Shown here: in pieces, positions 44,906-58,200 of the stretch
How the letters are laid out: every line of letters starts with the position of its first letter
Position numbering within the stretch: the first letter of the stretch is position 1
Source: Paramacrobiotus metropolitanus
Lineage: Eukaryota > Tardigrada > Eutardigrada > Parachela > Macrobiotidae
Assembly (NCBI RefSeq): GCF_019649055.1
Contig: NW_026570287.1
Span: 310,001-374,000 of the forward strand
Reading direction: 5' to 3'
DNA: 64,000 bases
The notes under the pieces: model-generated
The model's input: only the letters and a program-made list of their open reading frames with translations
What the model was told of the DNA's origin: nothing
Databases searched by the model: none
Made by a program: the position numbers and the translations under genes

Positions 44906-47900
44906 ATGCGCTTTCGCTGGACTGCTGTTGTAAAGTGTGCACTTCCTGTTATTGCCATCATTCTGTTATACCATGCTTCTCCAGCGGAGGGGAGATCGCT
45001 TCGTCGAGAAGAACGAGGAATAACCGAAGCTTTCCAAAAGGTACATAAAGCAGAATCAATTACCTTACTTAAATCACATAGTCCTTAAGTTGCACGAGAG
45101 GAAAAGAATTGTTGAAGTTTTTGTTGACAGGCTAAAGGTTTTTTGCAAGACTATGGGTGGTTACCAAAATGGAATCCAGAAAATTTTCGCGAGGCCACTG
45201 GCCGCGTACTGCGAAAAGTGATAAAAAAATTTCAGAGATTCTTCGGCCTTCGAGAAACAGGTAGGTAGGTGGTCATGGGCTTACCATGATTTATCCGATA
45301 TCATGAGAACATATCTTTGCATAGCATTTGTACTATCATTTCTCACTAATTTTTGCGCTTTTCTTTGTTATAACTGAACTGCGCGCGTTACATTATCATA
45401 GATGCTTTCGGTTAATTTTGCAATCATACATGAAATTTTATTGCTTTCTTGTGACATACGTATATTGGCATGCGGCAATTCTACATCAATACAATACAAA
45501 TACAATCAGCCATCAGGAATAACTACGCTCTTCCATTAATTTTGCAAACCGATTGCGCACAACTGATATGCCGACTGCATGGTGCGATTACTGGTGCGCA
45601 AGAGCTATACATGTCCAGCCTGGAAAATTAACTTTGGAATACGCTGCGTTGTCAATCTCAACAGCCGGTGACAAGCTGCAATTTGATTTTTCCCGTCACA
45701 GCCATCCGTTATTAATAATTATTAATAAGATTTCGTCTGTATATTTTGTAACGCTGTCCTGACAATCAAGCTCACGGCATCCGCTTCTTTGCACATCTGG
45801 TTATTTCAGTACTTCTATGCAAAAATTGAATATCGCACTGCATACTGTCGCATATACGGATGAGTGCTTATTACAGGCGAATTGGACATTCCAACTGTGA
45901 CTCTCATGAATTCGCCGCGTTGCGGAGTGGAAGACAATATGCAGGTGGTGGACGCGCAGATTGAAGCGGAAGAAGGCCCGGATCCGGAATCGAATAATCC
46001 CAACGATAACAGTGCTACCATGGCGCGTCGAAAGCGATATATTATTCAGGATTCCGTGCTGCAGGGCCAGAAATGGCAACGGCGCGATCTAAAATACCGT
46101 GTCACGCAGTACAGTAGCAAGATTGACCGGGCGACCGTCGATGGGGTTTTTCGCAAAGCGTTTTTTGTACGTTTTACCGACCGGTAATTTTTTTCTCACC
46201 TAAAGATTTCCCTATTCACATTACCCTAGTCAGAAGAATTTTTATATTTCCACATCTGTAATTACATAAGGTTGATTACAACTTCGACTCCGGTAGGAAT
46301 GGGAAAAAGCCGGTCCGTTCAACATCACTCTGAAACCGGATGGGCCGGTGCACATCGATATTAAATTCGCACCGGGTGATGGTCCAGGCAAAGCTCTGGC
46401 CTACGCATACGGACCTGGTCCAGGGTGAGTGTGGTAGTACTAACCGTACTAAATGCAATTTTTTATTACGGATATTGTTTTTTATCTCGATCTTTTTTCT
46501 ACAGCAAGTATATTTCATGTGTTATACTTATATTATCCAACAGCAGACTGTTACAGCAGCATATATAAACTGTATTCTGCAGTAGCTCAGTTCAGTTTTC
46601 CTGGATTATAAAGCATTATTGCATTGTAATTTATGCATTTATCTGCAGTATCGGAGGAGATATGAGATTTGATGAGTACGAGGACTGGACAGTGCGCAGT
46701 GCGAGCGGTAATTTCTTCCTTCGGTTAGATGACGGAAATATTTCTTGGGATAATTCTTAATTCTATCTTTAGGACAAAATCTGTATATGGTGGCATTACA
46801 TGAAATCGGGCATACATTTGGATTAGACCACTCAAACGTTAAGGGAGCTATCATGAATCCGTATTATTCCGGTTATGTGCAAGGAAAGTCCCTGCAGCCG
46901 GATGACATTGCCGGGATTCAAGCAATTTATGGTGCGTAAAATCTGCGTGCATTGAGCATTCATCAAGCCTTAAATTTATATAGATACCCCGGTATATACG
47001 TATACGCGTTATGCATAATTACAAAGGCATGATCAGTTACGAGATTGTACAGTAGACATACCTGTATGTGCGGTTGATCAAACTTTTGACAATCGCAAAT
47101 TATACATAACTTAACATAAGGTATTAATGTATTTATAAAGGTCCTCGAACGCAAAGGCCGGCGCCACCCGCAGCACCGACAGCTGCAAAAATGATAGCCG
47201 AGCAGACCGGAAGAGAACGACGCGGAAAGCTATCGGCACTATACCGCGATGTGTGCAACATGGGAGAAAATGAAAAGGTCATCGACGGAGTGACAATTAC
47301 CGAAGACAGACGCGTATATGCCTTCAAGGGGAAATACTTCTTTGAGTTATCCCAAGATAGTTCTCGCTCACAGCCAGAGCCAATTTCGCAAGGTTGGGTG
47401 GGGCTACCGGAAACGATTGACACCGTGTTCACTGGACCGGAAGGATATACATTCTTTTTCAAGGTAAACTCCAGAGTTCTTGAAGTCAAAAACACTGTCA
47501 TTGCCATATGCAATATTTTGAATAACAAATAATTAAACTTTCGCTATTTTGTTCTTGGCTCAGGGTGATCAAGTATACAGGTTCAAAAACCGGCAAATGC
47601 AATCCGGCTATCCACGGCCAATAAGCCAAGCATTCCCCGGCGTTCCCAGTAATCTGGATGCCGTATTCTTTTATTTACCAAACAGAAAGATCTACTTTAT
47701 CAAAGGTACTAATATCGTTACGTAAATTTGCTTTATTAGCGTCAGTGTTATCGATTCCCGAAATATTTACTGCTCAGTTTATCAATAATTTATTTCCATC
47801 GTTGGTTATCAGGCGGCCAGTATTATCGATTCGAAGCGGGAACGGAAAGAAGAGTGGCAGACGGCTATCCGAAAAATCTATCCGAGTGGAAGAAGCTACC

Positions 47901-48090
47901 CGGCCACATCGATGCTGCGGTTATGTGGCGTGATGGTCGAACATATTTCTTCGCCGGGAAGAACTATTATAAATTCAATGACGCAAAATTCGCCGTGGAA
48001 GATGGATATCCCAAGCCGACCGCCTCGTGGTGGTTTTCCTGTCCTGAAGAAACTTCTGAAGTGGAAGCGGCTACAGAATCGCCAGTCTGA
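44906..48090 (+). CDS. Matrix metalloproteinase (547 aa, 9 exons)
   Basis: Exons: 44906-45040, 45131-45260, 45877-46166, 46297-46424, 46649-46707, 46773-46931, 47141-47463, 47564-47705, 47813-48090; all introns GT-AG with matching phases. Domains: signal peptide (1-29), propeptide with FLQDYGWL and KKFQRFFGLRETG, cysteine switch PRCGVED (102-108), furin site RRKR (139-142), catalytic domain with zinc site HEIGHTFGLDH (His257, Glu258, His261, His267) and Met-turn Met275, Pro/Ala hinge, and a four-bladed hemopexin domain (about 320-535) bounded by Cys in RDVCN and WWFSC. It degrades extracellular matrix after furin activation. No C-terminal membrane anchor is seen, so a secreted form is likely. 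Confidence 0.93.
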
Positions 48091-48340
48091 CTGTAGCATT
48101 CAGCACAACATTCTTCAATTATAAAAATATTCAACTACAAAACTTAACCGTGAAACCGGTATAATTGTAGCTGGGTCTGTCGGCAAAAGCAAGAGTGCTC
48201 AAGTTAGACAATGTCTGAAAACAAAATGTTCTTTCACAAAAAGGTAACGCCGTTGATGATTCAGAGCAAATACTGAAAAGAGCAGCCTGAAACCATTTTG
48301 AACAAAAATAAAAACAGGAACTGGAACCAAGCACCGATGT

Positions 48341-50073
48341 TCAATTTCGTGTGGAAGCTACAGAAACCGTGGATATCCAAAAACAGCTCAGGGAACATGT
48401 CGTTGCGATCATCGAGTAGCGCGGGTTAAATTTTGTATATAAAATGGGCCCAGTGTGGTCGGATTTCAAAATTCCAATCCTTGCCTTTGTGTTAATATTG
48501 TACAAATGCAGTCGCTGATCCGTCGAGCCAAGGAACACAAACTGAGCATCAGGAGAAAAGCAGGGCTCAATGGAGACACTTTTTCCATTAGATGTGTTTT
48601 GATAACCCTGTAAAAAAAATGAAATTATAAGAAAATCAACATGAGCGAAAACGAAGCTTGCCCATGGGACGAGCAGCAACGGATAAATTTTAGGAGAAAT
48701 AAAGCAAAATAATTGCGAAGTATTTCCTTCGTACCCCAAATGTCGTAACAAGAGATCCAAGAAAAGCATCAACAACATAACAAGCACTTCCGTTCGTTCC
48801 AATCAACATGTACGTGCCGTTAGGACTGAACTTCAGAGAGGTCCATTGAGCAGCATTCTGTACCCTGGGTTTAAGCGTGTTGAACGGCTATAAAGCAACA
48901 AAATAATTCACAAAACTGTAGGACAGAAATCCTATTCCAAAACCTACCGCGCCAATTTTCCTGATATCAAACAGTTTGATCTCCTCGGATCCCACACCAA
49001 TCGCCATAACTAGACCTTCGGGATCATAATTAGCCACCGGTCGACCCGTGCCGAAGGGGATGCTGGCCCACGAATTGGACATGTTGAAATCCCAGAGACG
49101 CACCGTGCCGTCCATTGATCCGGATAAAAACTGGTCTTCGGTCGGATGTGTCGCAATTGTCGTTACCCTGGAAAAGCCGTCATGTACAGGATACTCAACC
49201 GAACATCAGTCTGCACCGTCATAACCAAAAAGTAAAAGTCATCACGTAATTTCGTAAAAATAATAACAGAGTATCGGTGTTGCAATTCCCTAAAAAAATT
49301 ATACACAGAGTTTCTGTTTCAAAGTGGTTAGGGTTAGCAAATAATTTTTTATTCTTGTGATTATTTTTGATTTATTCACAAGTCGTATTCCCATGCCTCG
49401 ATGCAAAACAACAAAGTATTTTCTCATCAAGCCATGAACACACTTGATACGACTATCAAACAAATACTACACACAATGCAAGAAATAATACGTGCTACAC
49501 GAAATAAAACGTGCTTACGTTTCGGTATGTCCCGGGAAATATCGCAGATACTTGTTGTCTTTGAGGGATAACAATCGGATAGCGTCTATAAATTATAAAA
49601 ACTATCAAAAAACCAGTCAACGGCTAATTACTTCAGTAATCACTGTAAACTCCAAAAAATACCGCATCCAAACTGAACAGTTATGTGCCGTGCTAACGAG
49701 AAATAATAACAGAATACTCACTGTCAACCTTGGTGGATCCATGCACCACGAGATTGTTATTGCGAGTAAACGTAACATTCTCCACGCCATATTTTTTACT
49801 GTTGACGGTGGCTTTTATTCTGCAAAAGCAAATATTGAGTACGGACGAAATACATTCATGACGAACTGGAGAGCTTCCAGAGCTCTAATCATTACTGACT
49901 GAAAACTGGTGTTTTTACCCTGGCTTCTCGACATCGTATACGGTGAGAGATTCATCCACGGAGCTCGTTACAAATACATCACCATGTGGCGAAAAATCCA
50001 TTCCATTAATCGAGTCCGTATTGTCGCGAAAAACTTTGGCGACGCGATAACTTCGCGCCATCTCATCGGTCAT
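48341..50073 (-). CDS. WDR82: WDR82 (Swd2) WD40 protein, 319 aa, 6 exons
   Basis: Exons: 50073-49919, 49819-49722, 49585-49519, 49167-48948, 48887-48735, 48607-48341; splice phases agree throughout. The start MTDEMARSYRVAKVFRDN and motifs INGMDFSPHG, SKKYGVENV, KDNKYLRYFPGHT, SGSMDGTVRLWD, NYDPEGLVMAIG, FTKFNP-like GPILYTKFNPR and the C-terminus SCFWIS match WDR82, and the length is close to the human 313 aa. WDR82 is a seven-bladed propeller that links the SET1 H3K4 methyltransferase and PNUTS-PP1 to RNA polymerase II. An ATG at 50,130 would add 19 residues. The 3' end faces the MMP gene at 250 bases. Confidence 0.9.
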
Positions 50074-50130
50074 GTGGGAAACATCTCCGGATCTCGCCAT
50101 TCTGGTTCGTTGAGAGTCGCAAACTGCCAA

Positions 50131-51248
50131 TTGGTACTGTATTAGATCATTTAGAATTTAGAAACAAGTTTGGCAGTGCTTCCGCAGTGCATATCAACAC
50201 AGGAAATTGTCAGGAATCAATCAACAATTAATATGACCGCGGCACTCATTAATAGTATTAATTTTTACATATAACAGCCTGAAAGTTGAAACTTGAAACT
50301 AAGCTAGCAAAATTGGAAACCAGAGCAATCCGGAACAATTCGAAAAAGATGAAAAATTTTACGTTTGACGGTTTGAGAGAGCAGAAAGTCCGTCGTTACT
50401 GTAAGCTGATATATCACAAATGAACAGTGCTTCCGCCCGTGGGAGGTGTCCCAAGACTACCAACCGTTCACAATAGTGACAATACGTAAGTAATTGTATC
50501 AAATTATCAATTTTAGTCTACTAAAACTTTATTGAGTATGTTTACGAAAAAGGCAACGCCTTGCATTCACATCATCTAAATAAAGAATCCCTTCCAATTA
50601 ACATGAGACGGGACGGTTGGAATTTTAGTTGGTTAAAACTAATACTGTGACTATTGTCTCATCCACCACGCTAGATACCCGTTATATTCCAGCCAGCTCC
50701 AGAATTTTAAGTTCAATGTATTGGAATTGATGAAATCGTTTAATAAGTGCCGGTAGGTCGGCTACAGTCTGTGGTCGGCCGCAGACTACTGCTGCCTTTT
50801 TTCGGCACTGTTCCAGTAGAATTTGCACACCATGGTTTATTACACTGAAGAGAAATCTTCCCACTGTCCAGTTCCTCTTTGAACAGTCTGTCAAGCATCG
50901 GCTTGACAGGTTGAGCAAAGCTGAACAGTAATTGGGACAGTCTGATGGCGGTATAGTGTTATTAAGTAATCTCATCAAGAATGCAAAAGCCAGTCGTTAT
51001 ACCAGCTAATATAAATTAGCTATCTGGCGAAATTAATAGTTATTGATTCTTTCTGCCAGCTGTGAATGCGCCAAAGCGCATCGAGACCGGAGATCGGAAT
51101 CAACAACTACGTATGTTAGATAAAGAGCGAGAACAAAGATGAGAACCGCTTTCTCTGCGCAGTCACGGCGTCGTATTGACAAAAACTTTAGATACTCAAG
51201 GTATTCTTAGAATGACTTGACTGTTGGTACTTGCCGCATTCAGTAGAG
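50131..51248 (-). other. Intergenic with an unassigned coding-like frame
   Basis: On the minus strand 50,682-50,900 reads open with amphipathic, coding-like sequence (ILLEQCRKKAAVV, ALIKRFHQFQYIELKILELAGI, then stop). Another frame just upstream reads KPMLDRLFKEELDSGKISL. These may be 3' exons of the SAP-domain gene, which has a strong internal donor; the join could not be settled by phase. Not a recognised family. Confidence 0.3.
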
Positions 51249-52016
51249 CTAATTTGACCGCGGTACGAACACTACTCGTACAGAACACAAACTCATCAAG
51301 GTATAAATCGATAGCAGTTGGTCGGTTCCGTTTACCGTTAAGCAAGCAGCAAAGTGACCTTTGGTCACTTTGCTTAACAATCGAGAAAAAGGAGAATTTT
51401 TGCTATCTGTTGACTCACAGGAATTCGTACTGGTTGACTGTTGGTGGCCGTAGTAAGGATGCGAGCGGTTTACTGAGCTGCCACGAGAGCGAGCCCCTTT
51501 ACGGTAGCCGACTGCCGCTATGATCGACGGAATTGGTTGCGGGTGGTTGATGGTCCTCCGTCCGTTGTTTTCGCTGCCGCTATTACCCGAACGCAGTAAC
51601 TGGCGAGGATCGCAGACGGCGGAAGGCGCTCGTTGATTAATGAAAACTTCGATTTCGTTGCGATCGCCGGCAATCTTGATAAAGTCGAGATTCTTCGGGT
51701 ACGTAAAGCTTTGACGAAGACGGAGAAGTTTGTCCATGTTAGTGAAGCCGGCTTCCTTCAGACTCAGCAACGTAGTGGGCGCAAGACTGCAGACGGAAGC
51801 TAAGTCGGCAAAAGGTCCAGTAAGATGATCGTTCTGTGCGACCATGCCGTCAGCTTTCACAACCCCTGCTGCGCGTGATGGTGCAGGAAGATTGTTGTGA
51901 GCATACAGGCGAGTCAGCAGAACTTTCCTGACGCCGGTATCATCCAAGCCAGCGTCGCGACAGGCTGCCTTGAGCTCCGGAACTCTCAGTTTCTTCAGTT
52001 CATTTTTGGAAACCAT
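51249..52016 (-). CDS. SAP-domain protein, 255 aa (3' end uncertain)
   Basis: Starts MVSKNELKKLRVPELKAACRDAGLDDTGVRKVLLTRL, a SAP DNA-binding helix-loop-helix (residues ~3-40) of the kind found in chromatin and DNA-repair proteins. A second ordered region follows (about 70-120: TLLSLKEAGFTNMDKLLRL, helix-hairpin-like). The rest is Ser/Arg/Asn-rich. A consensus donor (TCCT|GTGAGT, near 51,420) lies before the last ~55 codons, whose translation looks non-coding, so the true protein probably splices downstream. Likely nuclear; the precise protein is not identified. Confidence 0.55.
   Translation of the reverse strand: MVSKNELKKLRVPELKAACRDAGLDDTGVRKVLLTRLYAHNNLPAPSRAAGVVKADGMVAQNDHLTGPFADLASVCSLAPTTLLSLKEAGFTNMDKLLRLRQSFTYPKNLDFIKIAGDRNEIEVFINQRAPSAVCDPRQLLRSGNSGSENNGRRTINHPQPIPSIIAAVGYRKGARSRGSSVNRSHPYYGHQQSTSTNSCESTDSKNSPFSRLLSKVTKGHFAACLTVNGTDQLLSIYTLMSLCSVRVVFVPRSN
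51339..51380. repeat. Perfect hairpin CAAAGTGACC-TTT-GGTCACTTTG
   Basis: A 10-bp perfect inverted repeat around a 3-base loop; outer bases GTTAAGC/GCTTAAC extend the pairing with a 7-base asymmetric insertion (AAGCAGC-like). It lies in the questionable 3' part of the SAP reading frame. Confidence 0.6.
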
Positions 52017-53215
52017 TGTAGGAATGATTGTTTACTTAATTTGTTGTTGCGGAAGCAAACAAGTTATTACAACGTATAATGACGCGTTGGAAAGGGAAAT
52101 CTTTTATCTATCTGGAATAGTTAGAAGGCTGCAAAGGACTATCTGCAATAAGCTGGCCAAAAAGAATTTTCTTAGCTAACTGGGAATGTACTTATGAGCA
52201 ACGAGCTCAGCCGTTGTATATATTTCTCGTCCAGAAGCTGACCGCTGGCCGATCTCCAAGGGGGTGCACGTGGAGTTAGATGCGCCGCCGGCCAATAATG
52301 GACAGATTCCTTCGTGGGGATGTTTTGCAACTTGCAAGAGCATCGGGGGAAGCGTTCAACTCTCATGATCAGCCCAGATTCAGCTGTACAATATTATGAT
52401 AAAAACAAGTTCATGATAATGCTTACCGAATCCACCCGGCTGAACAAACGAAATCGTAGACACCAAAACGATAAAAACTCGCTGTGTGAACCTACGATTA
52501 CAACTATCGCCACATTCCTTATGCGCGCCAAGGTGACAGAATTCATCAAGAATTATGCAAACATGAGCTCGCATACGCAGCTGTGACCAGGTTAATCTAG
52601 AGGCAGTCGGAATCAGGTTTCCAGTGTCCAGTAATACTATCCACACGACTGATCCACAGTTCCACGGTGTATGGCAAGCACGCACACGGTTGACCGGAAG
52701 CATGTTGGCGGCTTGCAGACCATTATCATAACAAAACGAGTTTCTGAGTCGAAAGGCTGTCAACGAAGGGGTTGCGTTCTAAATGCATACAGAATAAATA
52801 GTACAGTGAGAAGTATGTAGGACCCGACGGGGCACTCGGTGGCCGTCGCTCACGACTCCCGTGAATGACTTCCAGGGCACAGGAAAGCAGTACCCAAACT
52901 AAGGAGCGCATGGCCATGCACCATTGAACTGGTACATACAGCGGTGCAGATCTTAGATCTAATTATTTCGAATGTATAGCTAAAAGTAAAAATCACGAAA
53001 AGCTCTAGTATGTATTTAAAATTTACTAGTGCACACTTCAGCCACCGGAAGCAGCTTCTGTTTTCCGCTTCTGTACGTAACCACCAGTGCGGTTGAAAAA
53101 CAGCAAAAACCCCAAACCCGATTAAGAAATACGATTTTGAACAACAACTGCATCTTGGCATTCCAGCAAGATATGAAACTCCCATTTTGAAACCAACCGT
53201 GAGCAAAACAAGTTT
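52017..53215. other. Intergenic, nothing recognised
   Basis: Contains the upstream flank of the SAP gene and the 3' flank of TEX10. Short frames on both strands lack motifs. Confidence 0.5.
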
Positions 53216-55271
53216 CTACGATATCACATTCTCGGGATTCTCCTCTATAACATCGACAGCCACCGTCTTTTGATCATTCATTAGATGATAGCAATGGTCG
53301 TGATCCACAACCAGAAGCTCAGCTGGCGCATGCATTTGAGTTATTCCATTATGATCGGCAGCCACTTGCGAAGCGGCTTTGTTCAGGTGGGTTTCAGCGG
53401 CAGAAAGTCTGTGCGCCCATGTATCTCGACGCTTCTCAGCTGCATTCAGTTCTTGGTGAATCTTCTGCGCTAACTCTTCCGTGCCAGTTAAACTGACAAA
53501 TTCCGAATAATCTTTCAAGAGATCATACAGACTTTGATGGAACAGGAAAGGAATCCGCACGTTTCTGATCAGAGGATAGCTAGAAATTACGCGCTCCACA
53601 AACCCTTTCAAGCATTTGAAATCATCTTTGGGATACTTCGTTACAGGGCCTTTATTGTGCACGGCATAATCTTCTATTAAAAGTCTGATGACTTTCATAA
53701 GGTCATTCCCCATTTCGCTTTCCTGAAACCACAAAAAGTTCAAGACTGCAGGTTTTATACATCCGAATAGGTTTTATATAATGAACTCCGTGCTACTGAT
53801 ATAATCTGGAATACCCACCATGATAAGCTCTTCGCAGCGATGTAAATTGATCAACTTGCGCACAATCGCTAGCACAATATCAATGCAGCATCGTCTTCCG
53901 GCCAAATCATTAAAGGATGATTTCTTATCACATTCATCTACGATTACAAAAACATGTAGGTAGTTATAACTCCAATACGAAAATATAATTGTCCCAATGC
54001 AATTTTCAATAACAAATGTAATTTTTAATTGGAAATTATTTGTAATTGTAATTATTTCATTCAGTCACGGCAAAAAGCGCAACTAACCGTCTTCGACGCG
54101 CTCTGCCACCGTCGGCCAGTAGATTCGCACAAGATTAATCAACCTTCGCATGATCAGAATAATGTTCTCCTCTCGTTCAGCTCCATTTTGCCTAGTTCGA
54201 ACAAGAAACCATCAATAAAAAAATTAATCGCAAATAGATTAACGCAAAAATGGACGCAAACCGTGGTCGTTTACTTCATTATGTAATTGTAGCGATTTTA
54301 TATTATTATATTAAATCTGCTCTCTCTTATCGCAACTTTTCAACTTACCCAGAATTTTCAACGGTGAATGACAGTGCGACGGCACGTGGGGCCAGATCAA
54401 TCACCAAAGGATGCCGGAAAAAGAAATGGGTTGGTTTTCGAATGTCCCAGCTAATTATTTCTGCCGTTTTTTCTTTTTCCTCCGAAGCACAGATCCCTTC
54501 CAGTACGTGCAAAATCCTGATACAGACCAGCACCCTCGAATTTGCTGTCGCAAAAAATCCGACAGAATTCAGCTGAACATTCTGATGTCGTTGATTTTGG
54601 ACGGTAACGATCATGGAAATTAAGGCATTCAACAATTTCCCCGAATCTTCCCGCGCCGCCCGTAGGTCTAAATAATTGGGGAGGATATCCACCACGGTCA
54701 GCGCATTGCAGGCCACACCGTTATTAATGTGCGTCAGCCCGCAGATCACGTAGCTGATGATGAGCGTGGCGAAGGGTTCGAGTAAATTCAGCGAGGGTTC
54801 GCCGAGCGCGTCAAAGATACTCTGCAGCACCGTACGCATGCGGGTATGAATTCGCGGTTCATCATCCATTAACCGCGGGAGGACGGCGTTCAGGATGTCG
54901 GATAGATATGTGCGGATGGAGGACGGGTACTGGAGAACATAGTCGGACAGTTCTGCGATGGCGAAGACGCGTTTGGTCGTCGTGTGGTGGGACAGGAGCG
55001 AGCAGATTTGCTGTTGGAGGGAGAGCACAACTGGCAGTTAAGCTGTTAATGTTGTGATTTTGTAAAATTATTACAGTACCTTTATATCGCGTCCGCGACT
55101 GGATGTCTCATTTTCGGTTTGACACTGAAACTGCTCGACGATGTTGATGGCACGGCTCTTGAAGGTAGTGTCAGTCACGTTGAGTCCCTTCGGCTTCTGT
55201 TTCCCTACTTTGAATTTGATCTTCTGGAAATCCTTTCGCTCCGAAGTCTTCTTGCGGGACCGTTTCGCCAT
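53216..55271 (-). CDS. TEX10: TEX10/Ipi1 homologue, ~533 aa, 5 exons
   Basis: Exons: 55271-55080, ~55030-54349, 54191-54088, 53937-53819, 53722-53216. The start MAKRSRKKTSERKDFQKIKFKVGKQKPK-type sequence (KDFQKIKFKVGK) and FKSRAINIVEQ are the Ipi1/TEX10 N-terminal signature; exon 2 holds helical HEAT-like repeats (SIRTYLSDILNAVLPRLMDDEP). TEX10 is part of the PELP1-TEX10-WDR18 rixosome needed for 60S ribosome maturation. Introns 2-4 have matching phases (2, 1, 0). At intron 1 the obvious acceptor (TGCCAG|TT) leaves two extra bases relative to donor AAG|GTACTG, so that junction or the assembly may carry an error. The protein is shorter than human TEX10 (~930 aa) but longer than yeast Ipi1. Confidence 0.8.
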
Positions 55272-58200
55272 TTCTATTACACGGTAATGTCAGGTGATCT
55301 TTAGAACAATACGGGGAGGCTGTCAGGCTGAGTAGATCAAAAAAGAAAACAAAATGTATAGATTTATATCACAGAGACGACAAATTAGCTGCAGTAGGGC
55401 AAGCACATGTAACTCACTAATTTTTAACCACTGCCCGTTGGTGGCTTTCAAGATGCAAATCAACGAAATTGCCATCCGCTCACAACACAAATGTACGTAC
55501 AATGTACATATTGGTAGCATCCACCGCGTTTGCTTTGCTCCAGCAGCTCCACGCGCCTGCCGAGGCCAAATCAGAAGAAGCAACTATTTTATTTAACATC
55601 AGTTATAATATTGTACTTTAATTTATGATTTTTGTGATAAACCGTACTATATGGTTTGTCAGAGTTCGGGATATGGTGTGCCCTACATGGTTCAGGAAAT
55701 TAAAGGGTCGAAAGGACCTAATACTGGGCTCTGTAAATGCATATTTCGCTTGTACGCTGTCATTCCAGTTTCTGACGATCGTAGCGAAAGTTCGAAAAAT
55801 TCTGTATGTAGTATGTACCGGAAATTAAATATACTATTGTGCGAGAGTATTTAATAGTGCTACAGTGCAGCGCCTGAGTTGCGTGGCTAATTACCTCTGA
55901 GCAAAAGTTATGTAAAAAAATTTTGAACTGTTAGTAGTTTTATGCAGGCAAATCCTTTACAGGCGCAAGCGTGGGCCGTGGTTCATTGCTTTTGCGCTAC
56001 AAATCGTAAGAAATCATTAAAAAATCCCGGTCTCAAATAGTTCTGTGATTTCTGCCTTCCTGCTAGTGTCTTTTGAACTTGGTCGAAGTATGTCGCAGCA
56101 TGAATCATTATTGGTAACGTATTTATAGTCTATACTTGTTAGTACCCCGCTGTGGGGTTATCGTTAACCATTGTCAAACCAACTAAAAGGCACGGGGTCA
56201 TTGCTATATACCGCAACGGACTGGATTTTTATTTCATTTGCGTAGTGTCCCTGCTTTCAAATCTTTCAAATGTTTCGAGTACAATATATATATAATTTAA
56301 GCAGGTTACAGGTGCGCATCCGGAATTCGAATGCCATTATAATGTCAAAATTATTGTGGCCAAAATTAAATTGTATAATCTCTCTGCCTCTGGGAGGACA
56401 TAAATGGCATAAACTCTTCAGATAAGTACTATACTTCTTACAAAATGTATACGTATACCAAATATATGAACACATGATAAGTGTTTGTCAGCTCAGTGCA
56501 ACTAAAAGTATCGTTGTCTTTTTGAACGTGCTCGGCGCCCGGCTTTGAGTTTTTACTATGCTGCATCTCGCGATATGAATGATCATCTACCATTTCCGGA
56601 ATGAAAGAAAACCCACTGCGACATCGCGACAGTAACAGTCAAGTTTCACAAAGCCGCGCGTCATTCACGTGAGCGCCGGGCGACATTCCACATAGGAGAC
56701 CCTTCCAGACTTTCGTGATTCCGAGTAACACGTAAATAACACCTGTAGTATCCCCAGATGTACCATATGAATCGCCCTCTAACCTACTGCACGTTGATTG
56801 TTCAGTTGACGTCAATTGTTTACAGAATTACTTCCACCGCGGATTTTTCTCTGCTACGAGTCTACGTGGACAGCGGCATATCACGATTACAGTGGCTAAT
56901 GGCACGGCACAGCTTGGCGTCAGCGTAGAGGCAGTAAAGGTCAACTTCCTGTAGGCTAAACAAGTAACCTTTTCCGCCTAATAGCGGTTTGGTTCTATTG
57001 TAGTCACATAAGAGTTTTATTTGGCTTTGAATATAGGTTCTATGCCATCTCTATCCGACCATATAGCTGCGCGCCTTCATTTGCGTTCGAAATTAGAATT
57101 AAATTACTTAAATATCACAGGCTTTATAATTTGTACAGACTAAAACTAAATTGCTTAATCAAGCGGAGAGGACAAGTTCGGCATCCACTCATGTGTAAGT
57201 AATTCCTGTGGAGTGTTTGCTTAGAGGAGTTTCTGTGAGTTACGTTTGAAGATTTCCCTCCACCCTAGCTTATAAGTATTACAACCAGTTTTAGACTAAA
57301 TAGCGTACGTATAAGTTTTAGATAAAGACATACTGTATATTCATATATCTATATAATTATATAGTTCCATCGACCATGTGGCCCTTTCATAAACTGCATA
57401 TAAAAAGGGCTCAAAAGTACTTACAGACACGGTGGGACTACGAAAACTTTTTCTATGTTTGCATTTTCACGTCCGAAGACTTGCGAACGAATTGTTCATT
57501 AATATTGCCACGCTCGCAGGTGGAAACAGCCTGACATTTTTTATTCCGACCTCAAACGACCTGTAAGAATCCTGAGCTCTTTTCCGCGAAGAAACCAATC
57601 ATATTCATATTCTGTGAGATTTATGTGCTCATCTTTCATTCTTACTCAACTACATGTTACTTTATTAACTGTGCCGACAAGAGATGCCGCAAATTTAGTA
57701 TAAACTGCCACCATGGTATCGAACAAAATACTCACAGTATCTGCGATAGCAAAAAGGCTAGAAATAATTATAGAGTAATTAAACATATTTGTACACCACG
57801 TTCGAGAGTCTAAAAACAGCAGCAAATTGGTGTAATGACCACCAGCAGGCAGCGGAACGGACAGGAGGTACAATATCCAGGAATTGCGTAAGTATTGATT
57901 GGCAATATCACAGTCGATGCGTGGCGGGTCTTGCCGACACTGTCTTTATATTATTATCTCTTTTGCTGTGCGGATTCTGGCACTTGGGCGTGCATCATCA
58001 CAATAAGGCGCTTCGTCATTCAGTTCAAGCTCCTTAGCGCAAAATTCACCGGTATGGTAGAAAATCATCAACCGCAATTTTGCTGAATAGATACAACAAA
58101 ATATCCAAAAACGAGGATAATACTAGAGGCTGGGGAGCGAGTGTTACATGGCCCCTTCGAAGGGACTATTGGCATCCATGTTTTCTAATGATTCCAACGA

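Noticed and set aside
49492-49902. 136-codon plus-strand frame
   Set aside because: Antisense to exons 2 and 3 of WDR82.
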